Shown piece by piece: positions 48,206 through 61,100 of a stretch of 64,000 nucleotides of DNA. The position numbers and the translations under genes are program-made. This DNA comes from Apostichopus japonicus (taxonomy: Eukaryota; Echinodermata; Holothuroidea; Aspidochirotida; Stichopodidae), in NCBI RefSeq assembly GCF_037975245.1, contig NC_092573.1, positions 25,821,265 through 25,885,264 on the forward strand. Reading direction: 5' to 3'. Numbering within the stretch: the first letter of the stretch is position 1; the number at the start of each line of letters is the position of its first letter. Under the pieces are notes generated by a model. It ran no database searches and was not told where the DNA came from. It saw only the letters and a program-made list of their open reading frames with translations.

Positions 48206-51200
48206 AAGATTGGCAGGCCTATCGAAGAAATCCTACAAAAATGGGGGGTTGAAGAGCTGATAGACAAGTTACAAGGTAAGAATGTGCTATTGAAGAGCAG
48301 GCTAACAAAATTACAAACCTATATTATGTTGATATGAAAATGATGTAAATATTGGTATACAAAGAGATAGCGTCAGGTAAGGTCGAAAAGCATAATGAGT
48401 AACGTTACTCGATAGGTCAAACGTAACTTAACTAGTGTAGCCTAGGTCCAGATTAGGCCTAGCTTTTGGCTATATTGTTATACTACTACTAGTAGCTGCA
48501 ACGATCGAATTGGAATTATATTGATGTTAATATTGACGAAAGACATTGGGACCTAACTTGACACCAGATAATCGTGCATGAAATTCATTAATGTACAAGT
48601 TCCAAGGGTACGTAGATAGTAGGAGTAGTGTACGTAGTACTTTTCTAGCCTACGTACTTAGCCTATGCTACTGGCCAACTAGCACAGGTTTAACGTTAGG
48701 CTATGCCAAATTTGCTCAATCGAATTTGTACAAATTAAGCTACCAAGCAAACCCTACCGTCTGACGTTAGGTCTAGTAACCTAGGGTTGTGCCCAGGAAT
48801 TTTTAAATTTAGAATTAGCGAACTGGTTGTTATTCTAGTGACAGATTGGGGAAGGGTCAAAACGAGGGGAAATGTCAACTCGAGTCAAACTCAATGTGAG
48901 AGTAGGGGGATGGAAGTCAAATTAAATTTGCTCAGTATCAGATACCAGATTATGCTACTTTTGGAGCCCTTAAAACTGACGATGTCTTTGAATATTTACT
49001 TCAAACATAACCACTTAACGTAGTTTAAGCCTGTATTACCCTAGCCAATACATTGTAACTTAAAAAAAAATGGTAAGATTGAGAACAAATCCTGTAGGCC
49101 TAGGCTATGGGCATATGAATAGGGCCAAGTTAGTTTAGTGATCACTATATGTGCACCAGTTAACTGCTTACTTGCTTGAAGCTAGCAGCCATTAAGACTA
49201 AGAGCAGCCACTAACACTGTAACAGCATTCATCATTTCATCATTGATATTGAGCTATATATGCATCAGAGTACTGTCTGCGCTTGAACTTAGTGGCCGCT
49301 AGCTTCAATGAGGCAAATCACTTGCATATAATGACAAATGCAGTATTCAGATCCAGTAACTAACGGTACGTACAGTAGGTCACATGCAAAGCTCGCCAAC
49401 GATAATAAGCTAAGCCTATGTAGGTTAACTATATATGAACTGATGCTTTAACGATGCAAACTACCACAATAATTTAGAACGTAAGATTGATTTAATACTA
49501 TACACAACATTTTAAGTGTAGAATTTCTATCAGTAATTGAGTAATATAGGTTAGATATTTGAAGTTTTCCTTGCACCAGATGGATATAGTGAACAGCGTA
49601 ATTGGCGATTTTTGATATAGTGCTGGGTGAAAATGTTCAGTGCTGGGCGGAGCCAACAGACTTAGGCACCGTACTTTATAGTGCAACTAAGTGTAATACA
49701 AGTTTACAATGTACAACACTGTAAGATGGGGCACTAATGGCAAAATATAAAGGGCATGATGGCGCAGCTTCTTTCAGCTGTGGGTTATGTCAAGCCATGC
49801 ATCAGATATACCTTGATGGCAATGAATTTAATTGTTGTCACAATTGTGCATGGTTGTATTTATTAATGTTGCAACCACTGTCATAAAAGGGGGGGGGGGT
49901 TAGGGCACTGTTCAGTCAGTCGTAATAATGAATATATACAATATAAATTAATTTTAAGGGATGTTCCTGCAAATAAATTAAAGCTGCAAACTGTGACAAG
50001 TGTTATCACTGAGGATGCTTTGCAGGTTAGACCAGAAAAATAAATTGCCCAATACCACAAACAAATTAACATGTGCTAATAGTATATGGAACTTCCTTCA
50101 AAACTGACTTCAAAGTTAAAATTTGAAAGCAAAAGCTTCCAATAGGGCAGCATCCATCAAAATCCAGTCCTATTACAGTCAAATGATTATGACTCCCGAA
50201 GCTTTCAAACTCTGCTGCCAATGCTAAGTTGTGGTTCATTGTTTTTCTTCTTTTTTTTCTCAACAGAAAATGGAATTGATGTGACTGCATTCACCTTGTT
50301 GGATGAATTAAGTATAAAAGAATTGATTCCTAAAGTCGGACTGAGACTGACATTTTTAAAGGGTTGGCGAGAAGAGGTAAGCTCTAAAGATGTCATGCAC
50401 CTGTTTCAAATGCCTTAGGACTATAGAAGGAGGCAACAAGAAACTTTTTTTCCACCTCAAGCATGTACATGGCATTGCCAATAAAAGCAGGGTGAAAGTT
50501 GTTTGCAGTCAAGGTAAATGTGTGCTAACATTTAATACATTATGTGGCTACAAAAGCTTGTAAAGACTATATCTCTATAACAATTATAATGGATTGATTA
50601 CAACAGATGCCTTGTGGTGAGTAAAGTCTGCCTGTTTCTTGGGGTAGCTATAACAAGAATAGTAACAATGAGGCATGACTTAAATTATCCTTTCTCAGTT
50701 TTAGTAGGATAGATTTCTATCATCTTTTGCAGGATAGTGGTACTGTAGGTACATATTACATATTGAGTAACATCATCCAGATGAACACCTAAAGTTGTAT
50801 ATAACAGCATTAACAAGCCTATCCAGTTCATGCAGTCAGCATACAAGAGTAAGTGCAATAAGCCCGCACAAAGCAAAAACAATTACATAGAAGTTACTTT
50901 ACAATTCATTTCTCAGCACCAGTAGCACCTGAAAATGAAGAAGAACTTGTTATGATGAATCAATGGCTTAAATAAAACAAGGAACCTGAAGACCAAGTTA
51001 CTGTTTTCATGGGGAAAACAGCTTTCTACCGCCAAAAGAGAATAAAAGAAAGTCTGGGGAGTGTTAACACCACCATTGCTGAGTTTCCGTGATTGTTGGA
51101 CCCAGGAATGGTAAAATTCTATTAAATACTTTGCTTTTTTTTTTAATGATTAATATGATTGCACCTGACACTCATTCCAGCCAAGTTAGGCATTTTCATA

Positions 51201-53409
51201 TATTTTTTTATCTTTAAAGACAGCTGGCTATAGACAAATTTGATTTGTTTTTGTAAGGCTTAAATGAAAATTGTGTATGTAAAATCTGCAGGTAATCTAT
51301 GTTCTTACACATTGAGGGGGAATAGTAAAGCAGAATGCCAAACAGTGTTCACTGATAGTTTGTTCTCATGAAACCATCGTTACCCTGGGTTACTTTATGT
51401 ATGTTGTTTGGCTGTAAAAGGTCTGAAATAATTATCATTAGTTATCATTTAATCCACAAATAATTGGGTTCCACAGTAACTATTTTCTAAGCTTTTTAAT
51501 GTGTGAGTCTTTCCATGTATAGCATGCAGCTGTTCCCAAAAAGAGTCATGTTCCACTGGTGACTTAAAAAAACTATTTCATTTTCATTTTAGATTGAGCA
51601 AGACTTTGCATTGCTGTATCCATCAAGATCAAACAAACTCTATCAAAGATTGGAGAAGGTGGCAAGAAAAGTTATTTTATACAGCCAACAGCTAAATTGG
51701 AGGGAGGTCCTAGGTATGCAGAATACAAAAATTGATGACCTCACAAAGGGTAAGCCTAAATATACAAAACAAACAGACATATGTTGACTTGTTGGTCCAT
51801 CAAATTAGATTCTCATGAGCTGTAGGTACATGAATGGTGATATTGACAGTAAAGTATGCTCACTGCTTTGTACTTAAAATACGGTTCCTGCAATTAATAG
51901 TATGCTGCCTCTCATTGGTGATTGCTGTTCAAAAATCAAGGAATAGAGCCTTTTAATTGTTGGACAATTGGAAAAACCTTTTAAATGGTTAATAATGAAG
52001 TCTAACATTGGGTTAAGTTTTAGGGGGACTCCAAGTCTGTGGTACTCTCACATCGGCAAGGCAATATTTCCATCTTTACATCAATCAGGCAATGTAAATG
52101 GCACATGCATGTCAGTGACAACCTTTTATCAGACTGTGTCTCTGTGAATCTGTCCATGCACATGCACCATTGTGTGTTGATATATGATCATATCTTGTGA
52201 GGTTGTTATCCTTAATTTATTCTTGTTAATAGAAATAGGTCACCAGCCAGAGGTCAAAATCTGCAAAGTGCCTCTTCTAGAGACTATACAAAAATGTTCA
52301 CGTAATGAATATTTGGAAACTTGGTTGTTTAACGTTACCAAGGGTTAGAATGTATACTGCTTCTCTCATTACTACAATGAAAGTTAAACAATGAAAGTGA
52401 TTCTCATAAACAGAAAGTTTTTTCATGAAGATGACAAGAGTCATTTAAGAAATTTTAAAGGGTGCCTAAATATTATATTTTGTATTCTGCAGAAATTTAA
52501 CTAGCCAGTTTTAAGGGGTGAATACTTAACTGTTTTTATCTTCACAGAAGAAACAAAGAATCTGGCCTTTTCCCTGTTAGCTATCATATTCAGAAGTGGA
52601 AGGAGTGGAAAGGGTAGAAAGGGTCACAACTCAAATGATTCAGTAAACTGCTTCATTGATGTGCAACCAGTAAGTTTTTCTACATCCCCATTTGAATGCA
52701 GGTTTGAAATAGTGACTCAAATAACTCAGACTGGGAAGCTCAGATCTCATATTTGATGTGTATATCAACCATATTCAGTGAAAGAAGTCTATCTCTCTTT
52801 TTTTTTTTTTGGGGGGGGGGGGGTCAGACGTTATTTGAGGTCACTGGGTAAAACTTTTGAAAGTTTTCTTGACAGCTCCAGTAAAATGGGGAGCTTAGAG
52901 GGATCTCAAAATTGTTGAAGACTGCTCATTTATATTTACATTTATATTTTATATATATATGTATATGTGTATATACATATATATATATATATATATATTC
53001 ATAGCTACATGGTTTTTTACATTTGTGTCATTTCATGAAATTGTGGATAACTACACTTCTTAAAATATTGCATTTTTCTTTCTTTTCATAGGAAGTGTTT
53101 GACATAGACCAATATGTAAAGACCCTCAAAGCAACAGAAACCCCACAGCTATTTGTTATGTGCAGGGGAAGTCGGATAACTCCATCACAAACTTATATCA
53201 TCATAGAAGGGAACGCACTACCTCAGCAGTCACTCATGAAAGCTATTGACGTATGCTTTAAGGCCATGTACATATTTGACATTGAATATCAACCAATGTG
53301 TAAGATTGCATGGCAGTTTTTGCAGGTTGTGATCTATGACTTCACTGAGGCAAGCATCACAAGTTCCATTCGAAATCTGCGTGCATTCATCGCATCAGAT
53401 TCAAAGTAG
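48206..53409 (+). CDS. SAMD3-like SAM-domain protein, possibly decaying
   Basis: Exons 48206-48275, 50267-50376, 51593-51749, 52548-52669 and 53092-53409 (stop TAG) join in frame to 258 residues; the start codon lies in an undetected earlier exon. The first two form a SAM domain: IEEILQKWGVEELIDKLQ, then ENGIDVTAFTLLDE and IKELIPKVGLRLTFLKGWRE. SAM domains mediate protein-protein and sometimes RNA contacts. Exon 51593 begins IEQDFALLYP. The last exon (FDIDQYVKTLKATETPQLFV, then ALPQQSLMKAIDVCFKAMYI) matches the C-terminal part of SAMD3-like proteins, whose function is unknown. A family exon at 50917-51110 has two stops; skipping it keeps the frame. Poly(A) signal at 54631. The gene lies inside the candidate element at 47864-55162. 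Confidence 0.75.
50917..51110 (+). pseudogene. SAMD3-like middle exon with two in-frame stops
   Basis: One frame reads APENEEELVMMNQWLK, stop TAA (50973-50975), NKEPEDQVTVFMGKTAFYRQ, further residues, then TTIAEFP, stop TGA (51090-51092), LLDPGM. It ends at a phase-0 donor that fits the next exon (IEQDF). Family members have EFPRLLD.PGMIEQDF here, so the TGA replaces an Arg codon, most simply CGA to TGA. Its acceptor phase (2 nt before the first codon) does not match the phase-0 donor at 50377. It is a dead or skipped exon, or a sign the whole locus is a pseudogene. Confidence 0.75.
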
Positions 53410-53804
53410 TTCTTTATTCCTAACTATTCATTGTATTTATATCATACATTACATCTTGATAGAACAAATTTAAAGTGTAAATACTGTGTAAAATTACAGA
53501 TGATTTTTCTTAACTTCCATTGTTCTATTACTTAGCTTTCATGGCTTGGCGTTCAAGGAATTTGGTGAAGTACAGTATCAGTTAACTTGGTTTCATCATT
53601 CATGGTTAAGTGTTTGCCATGTTATTTCATACTGAATCAGCCAAAAATAATTTGTTTTAATAGATTATATTCATTAACACCATCACAGTAATGTCTTACA
53701 AAATCAGTTAATATTTCGGAAAACCTGTGCATAGAGTACTAACATGACATGATGGTGATGGAAATCAGCTTTTTGTCATCTTTTAAAGCTTATCTAGACT
53801 TGTG

Positions 53805-54540
53805 CCAATGAGTGGACGAGAGTAGCATGCTACAATAGCAATGGGTGAACGAGAGAAGTATGCTACAATAGCAATGAGTGGACGAGAGTAGCATGCTACA
53901 GTAGCAATGGGTGGATGAGAGTAGCATGCTACAATAGCAGTGGGTGGAAGAGATTAGCATGCTACAATAGCAATGGGTAGACGAAAATAGCATGCTACAG
54001 TAGCAATGGGTGGATGAGAGTAGCATGCTACAATATTGCAGTGGGTGGAAGAGATTAGCATGCTACAATAGCAATGGGTAGACGAAAATAGCATGCTACA
54101 GTAGCAATGGGTGGAAGAGAGTAGCATGTTACAATAGCAATGGGTAGACGAAAATAGCATGCTACAGTAGCAATGGGTGGATGAGAGTAGCATGCTACAA
54201 TAGCAATGGGTGGATGAGAGTAGCATGCTACAATAGCAATGGGTGGATGAGAGTAGCATGCTACAATAGCAATGGGTTGACGTGAGTAGCATGCTACAAT
54301 AGCAATGGGTGGATGAGAGTAGTATGCTACAATAGCAATGGGTGGATGAGAGTAGCATGCTACAATAGCAATGGGTGGATGAGAGTAGCATGCTACAATA
54401 GCAATGGGTGGATGAGAGTAGCATGCTACAATAGCAATGGGTTGACGTGAGTAGCATGCTACAATAGCAATGGGTGGATGACAGTTACATGTTACTATGA
54501 CAATTGATTGACAGTAGTAGCATGCTACAATAGCAGTGGG
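53805..54540. repeat. 33-bp minisatellite, about 22 copies
   Basis: Unit AGTAGCATGCTACAATAGCA then ATGGGTGGATGAG. Each unit contains the perfect 10-bp palindrome TAGCATGCTA. Because 33 is a multiple of three and the unit lacks stops on -, a 167-residue frame of 11-residue repeats (MLLSSTHCYCS) appears there, but it is a by-product. The array lies in the presumed 3' UTR of the SAMD3-like gene. Confidence 0.95.
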
Positions 54541-54630
54541 ATGTGATAAGTGTATTTTTTCTTTATGATTTCATCTGTTTTATCTGCTTTAAATTTGTTT
54601 TGATATGCTGCTTCAAGAAAGTAGATGTTC

Positions 54631-54636
54631 AATAAA
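54631..54636 (+). terminator. poly(A) signal after the SAMD3-like gene
   Basis: AATAAA followed about 20 nt later by a GT-rich stretch (TGTGTTGTTAG). It would give a 3' UTR of about 1.2 kb containing the minisatellite. Confidence 0.6.
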
Positions 54637-55164
54637 TCATTCTACAATACACTGTGTTGTTAGATCTGTCTTTTTGGTTTGGTGTATGCTGTACTTGTTC
54701 ACAATCATCCAACCTTCCATGTTCATCCCACCTATTTTAAGTTATATCATTCAACATTTTTGTGTATAGTCAGTAAAAAACGGTGAAATAGTGAAATACC
54801 TGTATTGATCATTATGAATATATTGATTAACTATCCATTACCCAATAAAGGGAGAAAAACTGCTTAAATAATGTCGAAATATCGACCAATAAATAGCCCT
54901 ATGTTGCCCAGTTAGTAGTAAAGGATACCCAACCATATGATATGCGTATTCAACATTTCGCCAACAAATGATAAACATTGCCCAACAGGCCAGTTGGGTA
55001 ATTTCTTAATTACTATTTATGGGTAAAATAATATGCCCAACTATGAGTAAAAACATTACCCAGCGGCAATTGGGCAAAAAATGCTCAACAGTTGGTTGGA
55101 TACATACTTCCCCAGCGTTGGTTAAAAATTGGGCAAAAAAATTGACCAACTTTTTTAGAGTGTA

Positions 55165-58100
55165 TAGTTGCTAAAAATGTACAATTTCTGAAAGAAAATC
55201 AAATATATTTCAAGGTCTTGTTGCATCCTTAGGATGAGTTTAACTGATAGTCAAACAAAATATTTGAACCCAAAACACATATTACTTTGTAGGACAGTTA
55301 AATCAAAGGGTGGCTTGTGATGTCATCTACTAATCATGTCATGTGTAGCGGCTTTAGCCTACTGTGTATTCCCTTTATGAACGTTGTCCTTGAGATGATA
55401 ATTCATTTCAAATGCTTACTTGCAGTGCATATAGGCTATATATACTTTCATGAAAATGTACATCTAGCGAGACAATGGATATATTCTTACAAATATTGTA
55501 AGTTATTAAAAGGAAACTTAACACCCACTAACTCTCATTAATATTTGTAAAAAAAAAACACATATTTCGAAACTTCCTGAGTGGTAATGATATGCTCTTT
55601 CACTGCTAATTAATGCATACAAAATAAACATTGTTTTAAACTTAATCGCCTAAGCTGTCTGCACTTAATTCTAGTATGCTACCAGTCTTTGTATGACGAC
55701 ACCAATAATATCCTTCCGGAATGAGCATATATAGTTGAGCAGACGACACCTCAAAGCTGATAGAGCTATCATTGTAACCAACAACAACTGCTTTCAATCG
55801 TGATCTTTAAACTTTGGCGCCAAAGTAATTTGGCATGAAGAAAAATCAATTTTTCAGTAGCCACGCGTTGACGACTCTGTAGTTAGGTTTCTATTTTATT
55901 TGAGTAGCGGGGTAAGATATTTTAGTTGCGTATAATTACAAGCACATTTTTTCTTATCTAATTCTTTATACATGTGTAGCTGTTTTGTGTTACTGTGTAT
56001 ATTAGGATAAGATGTACAGAGAGTAGTCGATAATCATTTCGAATGGGTGTAATGTAAATTATTGACGCATGCATTCCTAGCCTTGAATATATAGGCATGA
56101 AGGGGTCGCAAAGAAAGTAATACCATATGCCCTAATAACTCGTTTACATAGAGATAGCGAAGAGCCTTGAACGTCACGTGGGCGCGTTTGCCTCTGCAGT
56201 GTGATAGACCTGTGTGGGAGGGGATTCAGGCGGTACGTGGCTTAGCTGAACAACGGCCCGGTTTGTATCCGCAATGCGCCAATTTAATTATCAGCTTTGA
56301 AAGTGATATGGTGCTTATAATAAAAAGAAAGGGTTATATTTTAATCTATAGGCCAATATACAGTCTATATATCAGTTTGAAGTTTCAGATCCATCTGTTT
56401 TGAAGAGTTGACGACAAATCTTGGATAATTCATTCTTGTGACTTATTATATTTCCACATTCTCGCAGAAATAGTAAGTCACTGTGTAAATGATAACAGTC
56501 CGCATGTCCGTCAACAAAGTTATCTACCCCCATTCTTGATGGGAAGGGGTTTCCCTTCGGTGAGGGACAAAAGCTAATAATGTCGTGGGCAACTTCTCTT
56601 CGGCTCTTATTGTTTTGGTGTCTCCACTTCCCGTCACGTGCTAACTATCGTTTCACGGACACGTGTCTCAGTGATCAGAGCAGATAACTCCCCGCGGGCC
56701 CGATAGATAGATAGATAGCCTAGATAACGGAGCTCGAGAGAGAACGGTGAGTGGAGGTGGAGACAGAGAGATACGGTGGAGAAAACAGATGCAATTTAAA
56801 GGTCTACGGACACCTATGAACAACATATTGTCCTTATCACTCTAATAAGCATTATCAATCATGAACATAGCTGCAACTCCCATCAAAATCCATCAAAGAT
56901 TGACCATTTTACTAGTCTTTTCTTAATTCTAGTTAAGTTATGAATAAACATTAACTAATTATGCACATTGACGATGGAAAGGGAGAGACCGCCAAATTTT
57001 CTGTTATGTTATTCCTTTTATTTTACAGCCTTCGTTTCCAGGAAACTGAATACAGGTTTGTGGCCTATGGCGATTTTTGGAAAATATTTTTTATTGTCTT
57101 CTCTGAAAGAGGAACATCACATTATTATAATGATATATGTGGGCAATTAATTAGGGGTTAACTTATTAAGGCCTACAATAATACAATTTGATGAGCGCAA
57201 CACTCCCAGCGGTTTGCACATATTTTAATGAGTTCCTCATATTTATAATAACTTCAATGTGTATATCTTGGAAACGTAAAGAGCTTTCGAATGATGAGAT
57301 TATCCCACACAACCAATGCACTGAATATGGGGCAAACTGGCTCGGTGTCCGCAGTTGAGAAAGAATACTAACAACAAACATATAGGCCTATATATGTCTA
57401 TACGCGTCGAGGCCATTTATCATGGAATGGCTGCACCTAGAGTTTATATAATTGCGTAACAGTGCGCAATAGTGCATGAGAAAATAGGAATGATCGAAAG
57501 TTTAGGCGGTGAAAAACGCGAGAGGGAGGGTGCATAAAACGTTATTTAAAAGCTTCATCTTTTGTTTTGATAATGTTATTTGTGGTGTAATAAATATGTC
57601 ACGAAAACGTTTTCAGGCTATTATTAACATTAATATTAATTATATGGCTTTCAGGCTATTATTATTAACATTAATATAACATTAATATCTCATAAAAACG
57701 TCATTCCGACGTTTTTTCATACCACATTTAACGTTATAAAACATATTTTAGAGGCTCTTTTAAAAATGTTATGATAACGGTTTGTGTTTGCATATGACAG
57801 CCGGGCCGAGGGTGGTACAAGAATGTAAGTGTAGGCCTATAGCCTATACTTTTTCCCATCAGTGCAAATCGGCAGTTATAGTGTCGCGATGATGAAATGC
57901 CATATCGGTTTTCAGATGAATTTAGGAAGGATTGTTTAGACTGTATTGGAATTGATGGTAAATACCGTAGAGGAATTAGGGATGAACTGAAGGCTATAGT
58001 CTTGTTCTCTGCTTTTGCAGGGAGAGACACGGTTGTGGATTTCAACATTGACGCGCTTAACATAGGCTATGTTTATAAGATTCGGGTAAGGAAGAGAGAA

Positions 58101-61100
58101 ACGAAAATATTTCTGTAACAATATAATGGAAGTGTAGTTTACGTCAAGTAAAGCAATATATTTCAAGGCGGCTAAATTATACACTGTCACAGTTTATCTG
58201 CTGCCAACACCATGGTGTAAGCTTTCATGCAGTGTGTTATTTTATCTGGGTAATAAGAAAAAATATTTTCTTTAGGCGAACTAGGCTAAAAGTTGCTTTT
58301 AACGATCTCCACATGTCGAACGATTCAATGTTATCGCTTGAATGGGTTATTAACATGCAATTGGTGTTGAATAATCATTTGGAAAGTGTACCGTAATCAA
58401 TAGCATTCATGAGTTATGCAAGAAATCGAAGAAAATAATATAATTATACAATTTCAAAATGAACTTTAGGGAGCTTTTGTAACATTTCGGTGTTCGATTG
58501 GTTAGATTAAAACGCTTTCTCGGTTTAAATTTAACCATAAGTGTGATAGTAAATGAAATGCGGAAGTAAAATTTACCTTTTGTTTGATGGATAAACATTT
58601 GAAGTCGCTCGACTCGTGTGTGTATTGTAGCCTTACAGTACGTACACACGTACAATACGCGTTCAACATTGCCTTACTACTTCATCACAGTTACATATGC
58701 GTTGATCGTAATCAACGTTGATGAACATACCAGGCACTATGGTAAGGTCCTTGGTGTCAGTTTACGGAACTTTTTGTTGTTGAACTTTTGCATGCCAGAG
58801 AGTATTGTTTCTACATACCAGTTCGTAAATGGAGAGTCAGTGAATGATTTGTTTTTTTAAGTTTCAGTTGAATGTGAAAAATACACACGGAACAATATCA
58901 TCCAACCACCTTGCCATCGATTACCAACAGACACACATATCGTTTGGGATTGCATTCTTGAAGGAGTACATATGGTGTTGATTTGGCCGGTGCAGGAATA
59001 GGCTACCTTTCATGGTGTAACGTTTTAGGCAATTGTGGTGTTGGAAATCATGACAAGTAAGTGGAGAGTTTTCTGGTTAAAACGTATATGACAGGTCTCA
59101 CGAGAAAGGATGGTAATACGTGTCTTGATCTTCAGGGGAATTTGCCCGAGTAATTCGAGGGAGGTTTACCTAGGCCTAGGACTCTGAGTAGCCTATGTCA
59201 ATTTAGGCTTACTCGCACTTAATCTAGGCGAGGCGTACCTATGCCTAGTACTACTACTAGGTAGGTCATACTAAGCCTAGCGACAGTTGAGCTAGTATAA
59301 GCTACGATTTTAATCACCGAACACAATTGAAACGTTAGGTGTATGTCTTTTATGTAGCCCTGTTCAGATAAATGTTGGGTTTCTAGTAGAATCTAACTAA
59401 AAGTAACTGCTGATTATGTTTTTAAATGTGGCAACCATGGACACCACTGTTTTGAATGCAGGGCTCACAATGGTGCATCCCTTAGGTGGGTTAGTGAGAA
59501 TGAATTTGCAGATGACCAGTGCATTAGGGCAAATCTGTACTTTTTGGAAGGATGGTAGGAGGGAAGGGAAGGTTGCACACTTTTGGGTAATAAAAACTGG
59601 TGCAAGTGTTTCAAGAGTTAGCAAGTCTGGTGAGAATAGTGGATGCACTTTTCTTCCTTTGTTTTGGTACTTGTTATGCATTGTTTATATATGTTGCTTT
59701 ATAGTATTCTGGGCCTGGATGGACACTTGAAAACTAATTAGCATATCAATGTATGCTTATAGTGAAGACCTTCAGTATCTAGATCTGGTGTCCATCAGGA
59801 CTCTTTCAAACAGGGATAGGTAAATCCTTCATAAGTTTTGCATATTATGAATAAAGTACTCCTAATTCACTACAAGTTGAAGGGTCAGTAGATCATTTTC
59901 TTGTACATAGGGGAAAATGATACTGACCCCAGTCTAGATAAATTAATAATACCATCAATACTAAGTCATGTGAGAAAACTAAGTTACAGTTGTTGTTGTT
60001 TTGCATCCCAATTTTGAAGGAGAAAATTAGATGAATATATTTTCTGAAGAAAGACATAATGCATAGTGCATTGTGCACCTATGAAAAACCTGTTAGCTTC
60101 TACAGTAGCTCACGTTTGGTACAAACCATGTGAACTTCAAACGTTTTTACCTCGAAAACTATGTTTAGGAATTTCAAATTTCAGCTGGATGCATAGAATA
60201 CCGTATTTCTCTTTCATCAGGTATAATAAGGACTTGTTAGTTTCTGTGGCTGTTTTGCACCCCTTGGAAGGTCATAAGTCATGACATCAAACTTCTGAGC
60301 CAATGAAAATGTCTGCACAAGCCATTGGTCAACTAAACTTGTGTCACAAATAGTTCTGCTAAAATTATTCAACTTGAACAATCTTGTTTTGCGATGTGAC
60401 AATCACTTCCCAGCATTGGAAAACCTTCTAGGCTACTGTACTGTAGCTAGATATGTGAAGTACTGCTATTTATCACATCAAGGTTAATGATAATAAAACA
60501 CTTTGTTACAGTTCATAACTCCATTATGACATTTTAAGATTCCAGCTCTAAATGCAAGCTCTTTTGATGTGTCCACAGAATGTTAGCTTGTTAAAGTTGT
60601 TCATTTTGGTTTAGGACCCTCACAATTTATCTAGACTATATTTATAGTGAACCTGCATAGAGGATCAGGGTGTTGAATCTGGACAAGAAAACAGGTTGCA
60701 TACATGTCTTGCAAAATCACGTGTGTTATGATATTGGCACCTCAATCTTGCTCGTTTGAATTTTTAACTTTAAAAAAGTATGCAAAGCACTCTCTACGTA
60801 AAGTATCCTCATCTAGAGTGCATGGACAATGAATGGATAACAGGAAATCAAGTGCGTGTTTTATTGTGCATGCTACTTCGTACAATGTGGAGTGCTTGCT
60901 TGCTTGATCTTAAAACATACTCTATGTCTGCCCTCGGGGCTAATCGAAATTAACGTTAGTAAATTAGTTAAGATATCTTGGAAGGAAGTTATTTATTGGT
61001 ATTATATCATGTAGGAAAAGTTACTGATTGATCGAGCGCTCTCAGCTGTTCCACATCTTCTCAGCTTTAATTGCTTGATGACTTTGTAATTTGGTACCAA

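Larger units (their letters stand above)
47864..55162 (+). mobile_element. candidate 7.3-kb TA-flanked element carrying the SAMD3-like gene
   Basis: The left end CACTCTAAAAAAGATGG and the inverse of the right end, CACTCTAAAAAAGTTGG, share 16 of 17 bases. Both are followed by (G/T)(T/C)AAT, and TA flanks both outer sides (47862-47863, 55163-55164). Both subterminal parts (47880-48030; 54840-55150) repeat words such as TTGGGCAA, ACCCAAC and GACCAACT in either orientation, as transposase-binding ends often do. The span contains the SAMD3-like gene and its minisatellite, and no recognised transposase. It could instead be two independent small elements in opposite orientation. Superfamily unassigned. 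Confidence 0.5.

Noticed and set aside
53954-54457. 167-residue open frame on the minus strand with 11-residue repeats
   Set aside because: It is a by-product of the 33-bp minisatellite, whose unit length is a multiple of three; no start context or family.
53805-54540. Possible CRISPR array (short repeats at constant spacing)
   Set aside because: The whole 33-bp unit is repeated with no unique spacers, and the genome is eukaryotic.
59397-59730. Overlapping frames of 94 and 104 residues on both strands
   Set aside because: No recognisable domain and no supporting gene structure; likely chance.
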